Both the position numbers and the translations under genes were made by a program. From Piper betle (lineage: Eukaryota; Streptophyta; Magnoliopsida; Piperales; Piperaceae): 64,000 bases of DNA. Position 1 is the first letter of the stretch. Each line of letters begins with the position of its first letter. The stretch spans positions 1-64,000 of the forward strand of contig JAURVB010012608.1 of assembly GCA_033002965.1 (NCBI GenBank), written 5' to 3'. This document shows positions 12,711 through 27,000 of the stretch, piece after piece. Under the pieces are notes generated by a model. That model was not told where the DNA came from. It was given only the letters and a program-made list of their open reading frames with translations, and searched no databases.

Positions 12711-15700
12711 AACCATTATCACATTGTTTACCATTTTTCTGATCGGCGGTTGTTAATTTGAATCATGCAAGTCTTTAGTAAAATAAAACTCTTGCCAAGA
12801 TAATAAATTTAGCATCACTTAGATGTTATATTTATATTAAAATAATTTTTAAAATAATATAACAACATAAAATTAAATTAAATATATTAATAATACTACT
12901 TCTTATTAATAATAATCAATATAATTATATTTTTATTTTTTAAAAAATAAATAAATTGACAAATTAATAAAACATTAACGGTCGAAGTTTTTGTCACTAT
13001 GACTTTAAAATAAAAATAATGCAGTTAAATTTACTACCTTTTTAACATTTTCAAAAGTAAAAAAATATTTTTACTCATTTTACTTTAATTTAATTCAAAA
13101 TAGTTACTAAAACCCTAGGCCCCTCCTCACTGGAGGGGAAACACCAAAAAAGACAACAATAAATAATAAAAAATAAATAAACTAAAAATGAAAAACCAAG
13201 GAAGTTGGGAATGGAAGGGGGTATCTGCTCGCCCTCCCCTTTTACCGCCACTCTTAGTGTAAGTCACTGGCGCAGCCTATTCTTTTTCTTGTTTTTATTT
13301 GAAAAATAAAACAAGGTGAATAAATTGAAGGGGATAGATCTTCACCACTTTTTGACAACTGTTATTTTTCTACAATTTTACCTGATCTTGAACCACTCTC
13401 TCCCAAAGGGTACTAGAGGAAATGAAACTAGAAAGTACTGAGGCGTAGCTAAACCATGGAACTCCACCTTCCACTCAACCCCACAGAAGCCAGAAGAGAA
13501 GGAATCTAACACAGCATCTTGGATCAGAAATGGACTTTGGACAATGTTTTTTCTGTTTGAAATTATCCATTGCAAAGATAGCTGAAAGTTACTCGTTCGA
13601 GCTTGCTTTGATACAAATATGGTTATCTCATATGATAAAATTAGAAGATTGGTTTCTGCTTAAGCGGACTTCAACTACATCCGCTACTTCTGATGTGGAT
13701 GAGACGATTAGATCAAGGGCTACGCTGGACAAGTGTTCACTCAACTCCACAATTGCTCACCTCGTCTCCGCCCTCATGCATGATGCCGCTGCCATCGCCG
13801 TCTTCGACGGAAATTACTTCGTCTGACACATACCTTGCCAAATCCCACCCCTATTTCTGTCCCACACCCTCATAGTACTCTTCTTTCGCTGCACCAACCC
13901 TCCACCTTGCTGGTATAAATCAAGTCTGTCATCTTTTTCCACAGCCAAATCTAAGCAAAGTCGAATTCAATAAACAAGAACACGACATGCAGGCAATGAA
14001 AGATGCAATTCTTCTGCAATCTGTATAATATTTGCAGCCAATAACAATTGAATAATGGAATCCATAGCAATTAAGAATTGGAAGGGCACAAAGGAGAGAT
14101 ACCATCATTGATGGAAGGCTGACTCCAGTTGAGAAATTGCACAAAACTGGGTCTGTTATCTTATGACAGTTAAAATCATTTGGATATAATAATATGTAGC
14201 CCAGTTGTTTTCTTTAAAAAACAAAACAAAAGTTGTAATTTGATGAAGAATGAGTGAGAGTAAAAAGACTAGTAGAAAACAAGAAGGGTATTTTTTTCTT
14301 TTAAGTAAAGAACAATATTTAACTTGTAAAGTGAAGAAGTTGCAAGGAAACCAAAAATTAAACAAAGATTCCAAGTTTGAGACTTTCAGGAGGAGATGGA
14401 AGATAAAGGATTGACACCTTCTATAGTGTGGTAAGGGACAGGTAACTATAGTTGCCCATTAGCCCAATAAGCTTTCCGAGCTTATTGGCCGTTAGATTTG
14501 ATGGACGGGGAGATGAAAAGTAGCGGCTTGTTCTTGAGCCGCTTACACCAGTTGCTAATGCTTCCATATCTCGTAAGGTGAGTGCATTCTTTTCCTCTTT
14601 CTATTGTTTTGTATAAATAGTTGGCTTTCCCGAGAGGAGGTTAGCGAAAATATGGATTTAATTTATATTATTATAATATATTGACAACATAAATAATATT
14701 TTAGTGTTAATAAAATTACACCCGTTAGTGAGTTTAAATTATAAATTTGGTGTGAATTTTTTATCTTTTATATTTTAGGCTCACAAACCTATAATAGATT
14801 TTCACGGTGAGAGACGTGTAATTTAATTAATGGGATTATACTGATTTTTGGGCTATAAATCATATGAAAATTGTGTGAATACGATTTATACTTAAAAAAT
14901 TAATCTCGTTAACCTATTAATATAAATTCACATAACATTGCCAGCTTCACTATCCAGGTCTAAGAATCTCCGCAATTTCAATGCATTGATATTTTGAGTT
15001 TTTCACCAAAAAATAGAGAAATGTTTTTATACTAGTAGATGGTGGAAAATTAGTACTAATTACCAAAAAAAATATAAAATATAAAATATTTAAAATACAC
15101 TTATTAAAAAATTAAAGAAAATTCAACTAAAATTAAAAACTAAAAACTTTAGGTAGGGGTGGCTAGGATCTGGCCATTCCTCAATCTAAGGATCTAGGCT
15201 GCCCCTCAGAGAGGTTGGTCAAATTACAACCTCCTAAGGCAAAGATGGTTAGGATCTGGTATACTTTGAAAACTCGAAATTTAATATGTCATGGAGTGGT
15301 GTCGATTCGGAGTCGATTCTATGCCGACTGAGAGTAGTCATGAAAAATCGGCCGATTCCACTCAGAATCGGCCAATTTAACTTAGATCGTAAGCAATTCA
15401 ATCCGAAATATTGAGGGAATCGGTTATTTAAAAAATGGTTGTCGAATCACCCGATTCATACTGGTTCACAACCTATTTTAAATTGACATGAATTGGCAAG
15501 AATCAGTTTTATTGATAAATGACAAAATACCGTAGGTATGTTAATAAAAAAATTATTTAAGCATTGGTAAAAATGAAATTGAGATTTTAAAAACCTAAAA
15601 TCTAACTCCCCCTCCGCCTGTCCGTCGCCGCACCTTCCCTCCGGCCTTGCCCCTCACTCCACCGCTAACCCTCGACCTCCCTCTGTCGCCGCTCTCGTGG

Positions 15701-18700
15701 GCATCGCTACTCCCCGTGTACGTCGGCCTCCCTTCGTCGCCACCCCCTTGTGACTCAACATTCCCTTCGCCACCGACCTCGTGTGCCTCAGCCTCCCTTC
15801 GGCGTCGCCCCTCCCTCTGCCGCTCCCGTGTGAGCCCTCCCGTTTGCTTTGTCGACACCTTTGCAATTTTTTTTTTTTGAAAATTTTCATGCTCTACCCC
15901 GCTCGATCTCACTTCAATTTGGTGCTTTCAAATGTTGTTTGTGGTAGGGGCTGTGTCTGGAACAAATTCAAAGTTGTTGATGGTTGATTTTTGCTTACTT
16001 TGATTTTTCAAATCAAAGTTGAACAATCCCAATCACAACTTCAATTTTGCTTGCCTTTGGCGTTATTGATGGTTGATTACTATAATATATGATCTCAATT
16101 ATCATGTCACTGTTGTATGATTTTTCGTTTGTGTCGTTGTTGATGGTCCCAATCACAAGTTCAATTTTGCTTGTCTTTGGTGTTGTTGATGGTTGATTAC
16201 TATAATTTATAATCTCAATTATCATGTCGATGTTGTATGATTTTTTGTTTGTGTCGTTGTTGATGGTTGATTTTTGCTTACTTTGATTTGAACACAGGCA
16301 AGGGTTGTGTCTGAAACAAATTCGACATTTTACATTACGAGGGACTTCATATGAGTGAGAGTTCTATACCTCTTTTTATGCAAGGTCTCGTATTAATGCG
16401 GGTGAGAGCTCTACTCTGAAGATGCTTTAGATAATGAATTGGATGATTTAGTAATAACCATGTAAAATTGTGTTAAACCTTGATTTTGTGGACTTGTATT
16501 AATGATTTATTGTTATCATTTGATAGAGCACAAATAATAAAATATTAAATGTTACACTTATGAAATTGTAGCCTTGTAATGATAAATAGTGATGATCTTT
16601 TGTATTTGTATTAAACCATAAACTTGTGTATTTGTGTTGAGAAATTATGTAATTATATATTTCATGTATTTATTTTATGACTTGTTAAATTTTTTTATAT
16701 AACCAATTTGGATCGAATCAATTAAATTGTTTCTTAACCGTTTTAAACCAATTCATGACCGTTTTAAACCAATTCAATCCGATTTGGTGATTCCTTTGAA
16801 AACAGATTCTAATTTTTGCAACTATAATTAGGAGTCATTTGTATTAAAATTTTAATTATGTAAATAAATAATTTTATAAAATTAATATCTATTGTTCTTT
16901 TTACACTCAAAATTGATAAATATATAATTTATATTACTTAGAAGTAATGATTTTACTAATTTATAAGAATAATATTATATTTTTATAATTTTTTATGACT
17001 TAAATTAAAGAATTAATTATAAAATCAATACTTTGACTTGACAAACTATAAAATAGAGCCGACTAAAAAAATTTTATGGTATAAAAAAGTTTTAAAACTA
17101 TGGTGGACCCTGCCGCCTTCAACGATCAAGTATTTAATTTTTGTAATATGGTTGGCGACAACGGAGGGCGGCCAGTTCCTACCATCCCCCGTCATTTAAA
17201 ATAATTATTTTTTCAAATATTTGTTCGGAGGTGACATATCCGGCCGCCCAAAAGTCTGCAGACTGTACTTATCAATCAATAGATTATTAGTTACTAACTC
17301 ACATAATTATTTTTATTTTAAGTCTCAGCAGCATGACATCTATATAAAATTAGACCATTTATAGTTAAAGTAAAATTAATTTTGGACAAACTCTTTACAA
17401 TAAATGGGAGCGTTTGGACGGGTGACAATTTTACCGTTTAAATTGTTTAATTATAATGGGAAAAATAAAAAAAATGACGTTTTGAAAATATGATAAAATA
17501 TAGGTATTTATTAAATTTTAAATAAAAAATAAATTAAAAAGTTAGTAGTTGTTTTCTTTTCGGCCAGTAATTGTTAACTTGTTATTGATTGCATCTTCAC
17601 ACTTGGTTTTAATCAGATTTAACTCGGTTAATTCCCAATCTAATTTTCACACAAAACCTGATAATCTTTTTAACTTAATTTTTTATTAAATATTGGTAAC
17701 TCGGTTGATTCCGATTAAAACCGGCCAAATTTTGCCCCTAAGAGAACGCCTTAACTAACACTCGTTACATTTCCACACTCTGTAAGTATGTAACGCTCTC
17801 CGTATATGTTCCTTGCCTTCGGCCCTTGACTTTGGCCATTTTTGCCTGTGCATTTATTTGTTAAACTACTCATTAAAGCATTCTTCACATATAGACGAAC
17901 GCTTCGAACGGAAACACCGTCCCTTCCTCGCCTTCATGTGAGGGAGAAGATGACAATTTCCTTCCGGGTCTGGCTCTGGTTCTGCCATGGAAAATGCCGA
18001 CAAAAGACATGGCAACTCGATACAGATACTGTTATTCGATATAATATAGCACAACCAACATTGAATTTCGCTGGGCGTGGTACGACATTGCCATGTACCT
18101 TGCTTGAATGACAGTAATGTAGAATGACGCCATTTCTTGAATTATATGCATCAGTGGCAAGTAATATCCCTACTTTTGAAATAATTTGTTTTCGTTTGTT
18201 TTAGATGTGAACCCATCGGAGTGGTTAGTCATTGGTCAAGTTCTTTTAAAAGGAAAATGCGTGCACTGGTCATCGATCATCGTTTTTTTCCCCTTAATTT
18301 CAACTTTGATGAGATGCATGCATTGCTCATAATTAATTCAGTTTTCTCTAAATTAGCTGAGCTCACTTAAGGTACAAGTTTTTTATAAGAATAGAAAAAA
18401 ACATAGATCAACCTGTTGGCTGTACATTTTTGACTGGGTGTAAAATTACCCCAACAGTCTTAACATCTGATCTTTCAACAATAGAGACCATCTTCTTCAA
18501 ATTTTATTAGCTTTTATTTGAAACAACAAAGGCACTTTTATTAACTTGGATTCAGTCATGAACTCTAAAGGTTGTTCATCTTCTTCAAATTTGATTCAAA
18601 TGGTTGGATATAATCCCACTAAAGGTCAAGGTTGATAGAGAAATGAAACAATGGCTGTTAACCAAAGTAACAATGGCACCAAATTAACATGACGATCGAT

Positions 18701-18960
18701 AGAACGCAACTTAGAAGTCTTAATTCTACCCAGACAAACTCAAATTAGCTAGTCTGGCATTCCATTTGACCGAGGAGAAGTGAAACTGGAATGCTTCGTA
18801 TAACGCATGTTCTTGACATATGGATCCTTTCTGGAAGCTTACCAGAGACTCAAAATTTTTAATGGTGGGGACGAAATCATCGTTTTCATATTTTAGTAGT
18901 ACTGACTCGTGAGAGGTCTTCTCACCTGCGTGCGACGTGGAATTAGACTACCCACCTTTC
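12711..18960. other. Gene-poor region with degenerate repeats
   Basis: Mostly AT-rich DNA. Blocks of balanced composition at 13690-13880 and a GC-rich block at 15600-15850 carry open frames with no recognisable domain. Around 15300-15480 and 16690-16800 there are degenerate words of the type AATCGGCCGATT and CAATCCGATTTGG, suggesting an eroded DNA transposon whose ends I could not fix. No RNA gene was found. Confidence 0.5.
16027..16266 (+). repeat. Two-copy 120-bp tandem repeat
   Basis: Copy 1 is 16027-16146 and copy 2 is 16147-16266. Both begin TCCCAATCACAA and end GTCGTTGTTGATGG. The copies differ at several positions, so the duplication is not recent. A partial related word, GTTGATGGTTGATTTTTGC, occurs on both sides (about 15974 and 16261). 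Confidence 0.85.
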
Positions 18961-18968
18961 CCACTCAC

Positions 18969-18975
18969 TATATAT
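18969..18975 (+). promoter_or_regulatory. TATA box of the carbonic anhydrase gene
   Basis: TATATAT lies about 100 bases before the start codon at 19073, with pyrimidine-rich DNA between them. Position and sequence fit a plant TATA box. Confidence 0.5.
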
Positions 18976-19072
18976 TTACTCCCACCGGTACAAGTTGTTC
19001 TCGTATAGTCACAACATCAACTCATTTGAGATCTCTTCCTTCCACTTTCAGGGCGAGAGGAAGGTGATCTGA

Positions 19073-20678
19073 ATGGGGATTCTTGGTTCCTATGTTGTTA
19101 CCATCTCCCTATTAGTACTAATTTTGGCCCGAGTTAGATGTCAAGAAGTTGGTAAGCAACCTTGCATTTATGCTAGACATGATTGACAATTGTTCTATCA
19201 TTTAGGCCAACGTTATCGTTGTTCCAAGGGATTGCTGGTTAACATCTCTAGCGTCCATGTTTTTTGTTCTTTGTCTTACCAGAGGATGAAAGAGAGTTCA
19301 GTTACGTTGAGGGGGCCGAAAATGGTCCGAAGAACTGGGGCAAAATTCACAAGGAATGGGCATCTTGTGAGAACGGAGAAATGCAGTCTCCCATTGATCT
19401 CACCCATCAAAGGGTTCAGGAGGTGAATTATTTGGGCAGGTTGAAGAGGGAATACAAGCCTTCTAACGCAACCATCGTGAACAGAGGCCATGATATTATG
19501 GTAATAATCATATCGCGTTTAAAGGATGGAATTGACAATTATCAATATTTGATAAATTCATGATTTCACAATCTCAATGAGTTGGACGTGCTACAATTGC
19601 AGATGAAGTGGCCGGAAGAAGGAGCAGGAGCAATTTTTGTGAACGGAACCGAGTATCTTCTCAAACAGTGCCACTGGCATTCTCCCTCTGAACATTCCAT
19701 CAATGGCCGAAGGTATTCCATAACAAGATATCAGGAGTTATAGTGTTATATAGTCGTCCTGCTCAACAAACTCAATGATACATAACTAGACACATCAAAA
19801 GGTTAGCTAATGTCGCTACAAAATGTAATAGGTACGCTCTTGAGGCTCATCTGGTTCATGAGAGCGTTGACAAACAAATAGCGGTTTTGGGGATCTTGTA
19901 CACCATCGGGCGACGCGATACCTTCCTTGAAGAGGTATTCATCCTCTCATATTATCTTTTCTTGATCTAAATTAATAACTCGTTCCATGTAAATGCAGGT
20001 GCTTCATCATGTGGAACAAATTATGGACACCCTTGACGGTGAGAGTGAGATGGGTATAGTGGATCCCAGACATATCAAACTTGGGAGCAGAAAGTATTAC
20101 AGATACATTGGCTCCCTCACAACCCCCTTGCAAGGAAGGAGTTACTTGGACCATTTTGAAGAAGGTGTGTTTCGTCCCTTGTCGTACCGATCGTTGAGTA
20201 AAAACTTATAGCAGTGTTGAACATGTACAACATTTACTAGCTAGCTAGCTAATTGGTAAACATGATCATGCATGTTTGCAGGTGAGGACGGTTTCCAGAG
20301 AGCAGGTGAGGCTGCTCAGAGAAGCGGTTCACGATGTGAGTACTACTAATTCCTACCAACCATCCGGATTTCCATTGCCTTTAACAGCTCATATGTGAAT
20401 GGTGAAATCAAGTTATATAATAATCACCAGTCATTAGTTAGATAGTCATCCACAACTGCTATATTAACAAGCAAATTAATGTGTCAACTACAGCTTGTTA
20501 TGCACATGCCTTCGGTTAAGCTTAGTGATTCACTACTGGTATAATAAGCTCAAAGCGTTCGCTCAACGCGGTTTCATTTTGTTTATGATGGCAGGAATCG
20601 GAAATGAACGCCAGACCCGTCCAGCGTGCAAATTCCAGACAAGTGCAGCTTTACACGCCTCGGAAGCTCAAGGCATAG
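19073..20678 (+). CDS. Alpha carbonic anhydrase (ACA7/nectarin-like), 7 exons
   Basis: Exons: 19073-19151, 19283-19500, 19603-19712, 19832-19934, 19999-20164, 20282-20335 and 20595-20678, all with GT-AG borders and consistent phase. Product about 271 residues. It begins with a signal peptide (hydrophobic run VVTISLLVLILA), so it likely enters the secretory route. It then has FSYVEGAENGPKNWG, QSPIDL, the zinc-ligand stretch CHWHSPSEH with a third His in LEAHLVHES, and SLTTPPC near the active site. The enzyme hydrates CO2 to bicarbonate. The His ligands and the QSPI segment are present, so catalysis looks possible. Exon 5 as printed is two bases short in the C run 20123-20127. Both the conserved TPPC motif and the exon phase require seven Cs there. 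Yam tuber dioscorins belong to the same family, but this gene is closer to the ordinary ACA7-like type. Confidence 0.92.
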
Positions 20679-22104
20679 ACCTTCCTAACATGAAAATAAA
20701 TTAACACATGAGAAGATCGTACTACGGATTCATTCTTTTGTTAAAAAATAGAAATCTCTTAATAATTCATATACATTGTATACTTTAACTATTCGGTATT
20801 ATAATAAAGGGGTCTCATCTCATAATTAGTGGTCTGTTTCGTTATTGATCATCAAATGGACGGCCGGAATGAAATTGCGTAGTTACATGATCATGCCCAT
20901 TTATTTGTCCACTTCGATCTTGCAATTTTGAGCTATTGGTCAATGAAATAAACTATCTTACAGATCTAAAACGACAGCATTCACACAGTTGCAAGCGTTT
21001 GACAATCAGAGATACACAAGCCAGCGGACTAGAACATTTTCTTTGTATAAAATGACCAACCTTGCAAATTAAAACCTCATACAACTACGTAATCAATCAC
21101 GCAAGAAATTTTGACAAGGCTATGTATATGATGTTAGTAGTTTGAAGTTATCACAATGGACACCACATATGGAACTCTGAAGCTGGCAATTGGAAGGAAA
21201 GATAGGAGCTAATTACGTCCAAAGATAACGCATGCATATAAAAAACACTAGTGTGGTTCATTTCGTATGGTGAACAAATAATATAAGTAGATCTCGTATC
21301 AAGTTGAAAAATACATATATATATATATTTCAAAGAACATGGCAAAGATGATTCATACGAGTCACAATCTAATGTCGTTGACATTACACTTTCGGTGGAA
21401 AAAGTCATCTTACAAACTATTTGCACAGGTTTTGGCTTATGAATATATAAAGACTTGGATCATAACACCACTCCCATGGTAAAAAAAAGACCACACCTAC
21501 TTTCAAGATTTCAACAAGGACAGATCGATTATAAACGAGGCACCACACATCTTATAAAAAAGGATTGATAATTAACGTTATCAAGGACAGGAAGTTAATT
21601 AAACAACGGGTAAATTTCAGCTCTACAGACCGCCACATCTCAAAGAAGTGAACCAATTGCCATCCTCTTAAAACTAATTATATCCAGAACTTTAAAAAAG
21701 TTGAAAAAATTGAGAATAATACGTAAAAAAATAAAATGCATTCTAGCTAGTTCACGCATACATGCATCAAAGCTTCAAATATTCACGCATGAAGATGTTA
21801 GTCAAATTAAATCCTGGGAAATAAACATTGCATATCGTCAGCATAATATATTGAGAGCTCTCAACCAGCTAAGAAATGTGAAGCTCTGGCCTACATAAAA
21901 AAAGCATGCATTGTAATAATACATATAATGCTGTATACATATGACTTATCAGAACCCACTTGTCAAAGCTCATAACATCACAAAGGCTGAAATACTCCTC
22001 GATATGCCTAACAAACATTTCCAAAAACACACCTAGCATTCAACATATAATGACCAAATATTGTGTGTACACCAAAAATTTTTAGTGACAAAAGCATTAA
22101 GATG
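20679..22104. other. Intergenic
   Basis: AT-rich DNA between two convergent genes: the carbonic anhydrase (plus) and the F-box gene (minus). It holds their 3' regions. No further gene or bounded repeat was seen. Confidence 0.6.
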
Positions 22105-24033
22105 CTACCCACCAGAATCATTATCCTCCTCTTCGGCAGCAGATTCATAAACCATGTCCCAATCAGAATCCCACGGATCTCGAAAGTAAGGAATTGTAAC
22201 ACACCTATCTTCAAGTGAGCCCCCCAACTTCACATTCCAGCAACCAAGGACGCTCAAATGAACTAAGCTTCTACACTTGGTGAGAATTGCATCAAGTCCT
22301 ATGTCACTAAAACCACCATAACAAAGTTCAAGATAGCTTAAACCTGTCATTGTATTAGCTACAGCCATAGCTTCAGATTCTTCAATCTTCCAACGATTAG
22401 TTCCCGAGACATTGCCAAACTCTGGCAGAGGCAAGTTTCTCTTTAGATAGACCAGTGATGAGCAATGTTTCCCAAATAACTCAATTCCTTTCCAAGTTAT
22501 TCCCATGCAGTGGCTGATATCCAAAGTCGTCAAGGACTTAAAAAACATCGCAAACTTCTCTACCATTACATCAGTCACGGTACTCATTGGAATTTTTAAA
22601 ACCTTCAGACATTGCCCGCTACAACAAATACAAACCAGATTCAATGATCAAATGAAACAATCTAGAAGCATAATATAGCAAGACAATCATCAAATATCAA
22701 TAGTAATCGGAACAGTTAAACACAATGCACTACTAGGCAGGGATCAATGCAAGGCCAGAAAGCTCATTAGATATGATAATATATCTTGAATTATTTTTAA
22801 TGTTCGACTTAAATTTTACGGTGGCTGGTCGCCCGAATGGCCTCGTGTTCCTCTATTTGTTCATAAAGTAAAGGTGAGAGACTCGTCTATATGGCGAAGC
22901 TTTGTAAATCGGTACGCTAACAAAGCCTCTTTTGTTTTCTTACTCGGAATGTAGCGAAGACAATTGACAATAAGCTGTGTAAGGCAACAATACCAAAAGC
23001 CTTTATTGTATTGACAAAGACAAAAAATAACTCTCTCACACGAGGAAACTAAATGGAAAACCCATCTCGTAGTAGTGGCATGTCTCTCATAGTACCAAAC
23101 TCAAAGAAATATACTGCTGGTAAACATGTCTCTGGAACCAATGAATAGGCAGAGAAGGCAAAGCACCGGAGCAATCTCTTTCATTAAAATCAAATATTCA
23201 CCACATTTAAAATTAATATTTATTGAACAATGAAACAGTCTTCACAGCAAGGCTTTTGGCAAGCAAAAAACCCCAAAAAGCCCCTGCTTTCGCTTACAAA
23301 ACCAAAAAAAAAAAAATTATATTGTCATGTTATTAAAGTCTCCAATAACAACATGAAAAGAACACAGAATAAAAAATATTGTACTTAAAAAAAAACATCA
23401 CTAACAACAAAGAAAGATTTCAAAACCGCATTCAAAAAAAAAAAAAAACAAAGACAAACGAGTATCATCCCAGAAATGATGAACACATTAGAAATGATGG
23501 AGAAAAAACATGTTTTTTTCAAGTAAGAAAAAAAGAACAAACATGAAGCAGAAAAACCCTTATAAAACCCCAGCTATTGACACAGGAAAACCAAAAAACA
23601 AACAAAGAGATCCACAAATGAGTACTCTATTGGTTACATACATAAAAGTAAAAGCAAGACGAACACCATCACCGGAGAAGGTTGGAACAAAACTCACAAC
23701 TTGGCGACAGAGGGAAGGCCTGGGCGCTCATTTTGAACACGGAGAGCTGCTGCGTCCTCCCCCTGGTCTTCCGAAGCAGCCTCCTCACAGCAGCGTCGAT
23801 CTTCCTCTCGTCGTCGCAGCGCCGGCGCCACTCCTCGATGTCGACGTCGACCCAGCACTCGGGGCCGGCCAGGAGGCGGCCCAGGACCGGCAGACGAAGG
23901 GCGCCGCCCGCGCCACCTCGTCGGTCTGGAGGTGGTGCAGTACAAGGGCTAGCAGGTCGGTGCCGAGCTCGTCCCACGGCCGCTGCTCCCCAGCCCCGTC
24001 GCCGGCGTCTTGCCGGAGACGCTTCTCCGCCAT
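22105..24033 (-). CDS. F-box/LRR protein, FBW2-like, 2 exons
   Basis: Exon 1 is 24033-23698 and exon 2 is 22618-22105. The intron is about 1.08 kb (donor AAGTT/GTGAGT, acceptor TTGTAG/C). The F-box lies near the N-terminus (RPWDELGTDLLALVLHHL, then VCRSW), followed by ECWVDVDIEEW, which is typical of the FBW2 group. Exon 2 encodes leucine-rich repeats (SLTTLDISHCMGITWKGIEL, SYLELCYGGFSDIGLD, HLSVLGCWNVKL) and an acidic tail EEEDNDSGG. Expected role: substrate receptor of an SCF ubiquitin ligase binding SKP1 through the F-box. Arabidopsis FBW2 acts on AGO1, but that function cannot be transferred safely. Exon 1 lacks one base at each of two G/C runs (23880-23882 and 23712-23714). With both restored the protein is 283 residues and the intron phase is correct. 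Confidence 0.85.
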
Positions 24034-27000
24034 ATCTTCCGACCAAGGCAACGGCGAGAGTACCAAGTACGTACAAACTCTAATAGGCTGTAGACGACAA
24101 GTCGCTCAACAAAGTAAACTGATTTTGGCATTTCCACAGTATATGGTCGCCATTGTTGGTGATTCTTCACGGCATGCCCTTTGCCGTGCTATGTCTGCAT
24201 CCGAAACGCTTGCCTCCATTCCTTTATTAACTTTTCGGTTTCAGCTTGATCAGCTTCTAATGCCTTAGAAGCAAAGTTTTACATGCCCCAAATTTGCGAG
24301 GTTTATGAGGTTAATTCATATATTGAATTTATAATGGTCAGGTTATAATACACCTATGAGAATATATCTTATACCTATTAGTTATAATAATTTATTTAAT
24401 AAATATGATTTCTGTTTAAAAATTCTACATAGATCATTATGCTTAGGAGATCTTTATCATTGCAATTCATTAGAAGAAAGAAAAATATGACCAGTGTGCT
24501 ATAACTCCCAGCTCATGATATATTTTGGACTTATATATACATATGTATATATATATATATATGTATAAATGTATGTATGTATATAGTTTAAATGAGAGAT
24601 TATTCAATAATGGACTTATATACATTGTATATAATTTGTACTGATATTTATACATTGTATGCTGTTATTAAAACTTAGTCTCCATTAAAATTTGTCTAAC
24701 AAGGTTTAAAGTCACCCGGGTTACAAATATTTAATGTGTGCGTATGACATATAAAATAGGTAGATATATACATGTCCAATATCCAATATCCTTGAGTCAC
24801 TTAGTTGACTAAACGTTGGAAGCACGATAAAAATTAGAGTTTAGTCGGACGAGCAGGAAAAAAATTCTTATTTGTGACGAAGAAGCACCCACCCAGTACC
24901 CTTTATTCTAACTACTAAATTAATTAACCAAAAGGATGTTTTCATAATTTATACCAATCGGATGGTTATAATAAAGTGTTATTCTTCACGAGTAGGAATT
25001 TTATTCGCACTCGATGGATCATACACCTAGACTCTAAAAATTCCAAGCCACTAAATAAAAAAATCAGGTAAAATAATTTTATATTTGCCCATAATTAAAA
25101 TGTTTTTGAATATATTATTAAAAAAATGTCCATTGTAGACTGCAAATTAACTGCGATCAAGGTTTTTACTTGACTATAAATAAAGAGCAGTTGCCCACAT
25201 TTGCATGTGCTTTGTTTGATTTTTATTCGACTATAGAAATTGATTGTTGAAGACTCGAAGTTTCTTTTTTTGTGACCAGGGAAGTTTTACAAAATAGGGT
25301 TAAACATAGCAAGGAGCGGTGTTCTTTATCCAATGATGGGAAAAGGCTATATGTCCGTCTTACGTACTAGGGGGATGATCATGGACTAAGGGGTCATTGC
25401 CGTAGTTTCTAAGGACTCTGAACATACGGACTGGTGCAACAACACTGTGAATAGACGGGGTTCTGAACGGCTGTGCAGACCATGCATCTCTTCTTCCCCG
25501 AATATATTTTTCCTCTTTCGTGTCTGAATAGCCTTTCGGGAACGCCTCATTTAGCAGATTATATCCACACCGTATGAGTTTTTGTTCTGCACGACAAAAC
25601 CTCTCACGGTTCAATCCCGCTCTCCTTGTTCTGGGGAAACTCCCCGCCAATCTTTCCAATCATAATTGATATTATTAATTAATACGACTATTAACATCAA
25701 ACAAAACTAATTATTCTAAAAACCTCTCAACTAATTGTAAGATACAATGAACATGTAAATATTCCGTTATACGATCCATAATAAACAATAGCATTACTTT
25801 GGAAAAAATTTTAAAATGCTAATTGTTTATTGGTAGTTTGTTGTAATATTTTAGTATGAATTAACACTCATAAAAATGATCAATAATAACTAATAAAGTC
25901 TTACAAACGCCAATAGGGTATAAGACCAATTTAGTGGTAAGGAATAGTATCCCGGTAATACACCCACCACCAATCACGTGCTTAGCTGCTTAGCATCCAC
26001 CTTTTTCAAGGATTATAGGCTTCAACTTTCTGCCTAAATAGCTCTGTACATCAAACCAACCGTTAAAAAAAACAACATTTTTTAACTTAAACATCTCTAT
26101 CCTAACTAAATAAACAAGGGCTTACCAACACCTTATCAAAGTCTATGCACTGACATAATTCAACAACGGGAAAAATATAGGCTGACAATTTATATGACCT
26201 TTTTTGGTACCCAAGTAATGGATACAATACTTATGAAAAGTACAATACATAAATAGAAAATTGATAACTTTTTTATTTTTGAGATATCAATATGACATAA
26301 ATTTTTTTAAGGTGCACTAGTTTAAGAAAACTTAAAAACTAATTTATATTACAATTACTTTAATTATTAAAATTTAATGATTAAAAACATTAGATTGATT
26401 CGAATATTAATAAGTATCTTATTGATTTATTTCACATTTATTTATGTGGTTTTCAAATAGTGATGCCCACTAAATTAATCCAAATAAAAATTGTTTCTCA
26501 TATAGCTTGTAACTCATATATATAATGACATTTCATCAAACTAAAACGTTTTAGATTGCCAATGAATACATGTAAATAAGTCCTAAACGATAACAACCTC
26601 TTGGCTTTGTTTTTTTATTTTATAAAAGTTCTTGGTAAAAGGAACGACAAAGTAGAAACAAATTTAGTTCCCCATGGTGTTAGGAAACAAGGAAAATCAA
26701 TTAAGCTTGTTTTCAGCAAGTGGCTATTTGCATGACCAGCAATTTGCATTGCTGCGAGAAAAATAACTAAGAGGAATCTATTTTAAAATTGATGAAACTC
26801 CCAATCTAGATTCAGACTTGAACCAACTAAGCACACTTCTAATATTATGTCTCGTTATGCCAAAAAATTGTTAGAGCGTCTTCAGCAACTTCACTATCAA
26901 TATTTCCAGAAAATTGCCTTCCACCCGTTTCACAAAATGACAAAACTCAAACTGAACAACCACAAAGTGTAAAATGGTTAAGACACTCTATTTCTCCTAG

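Noticed and set aside
15595..15912. GC-rich small gene at 15.6-15.9 kb
   Set aside because: Overlapping frames on both strands with no domain, in a repeat-like setting.
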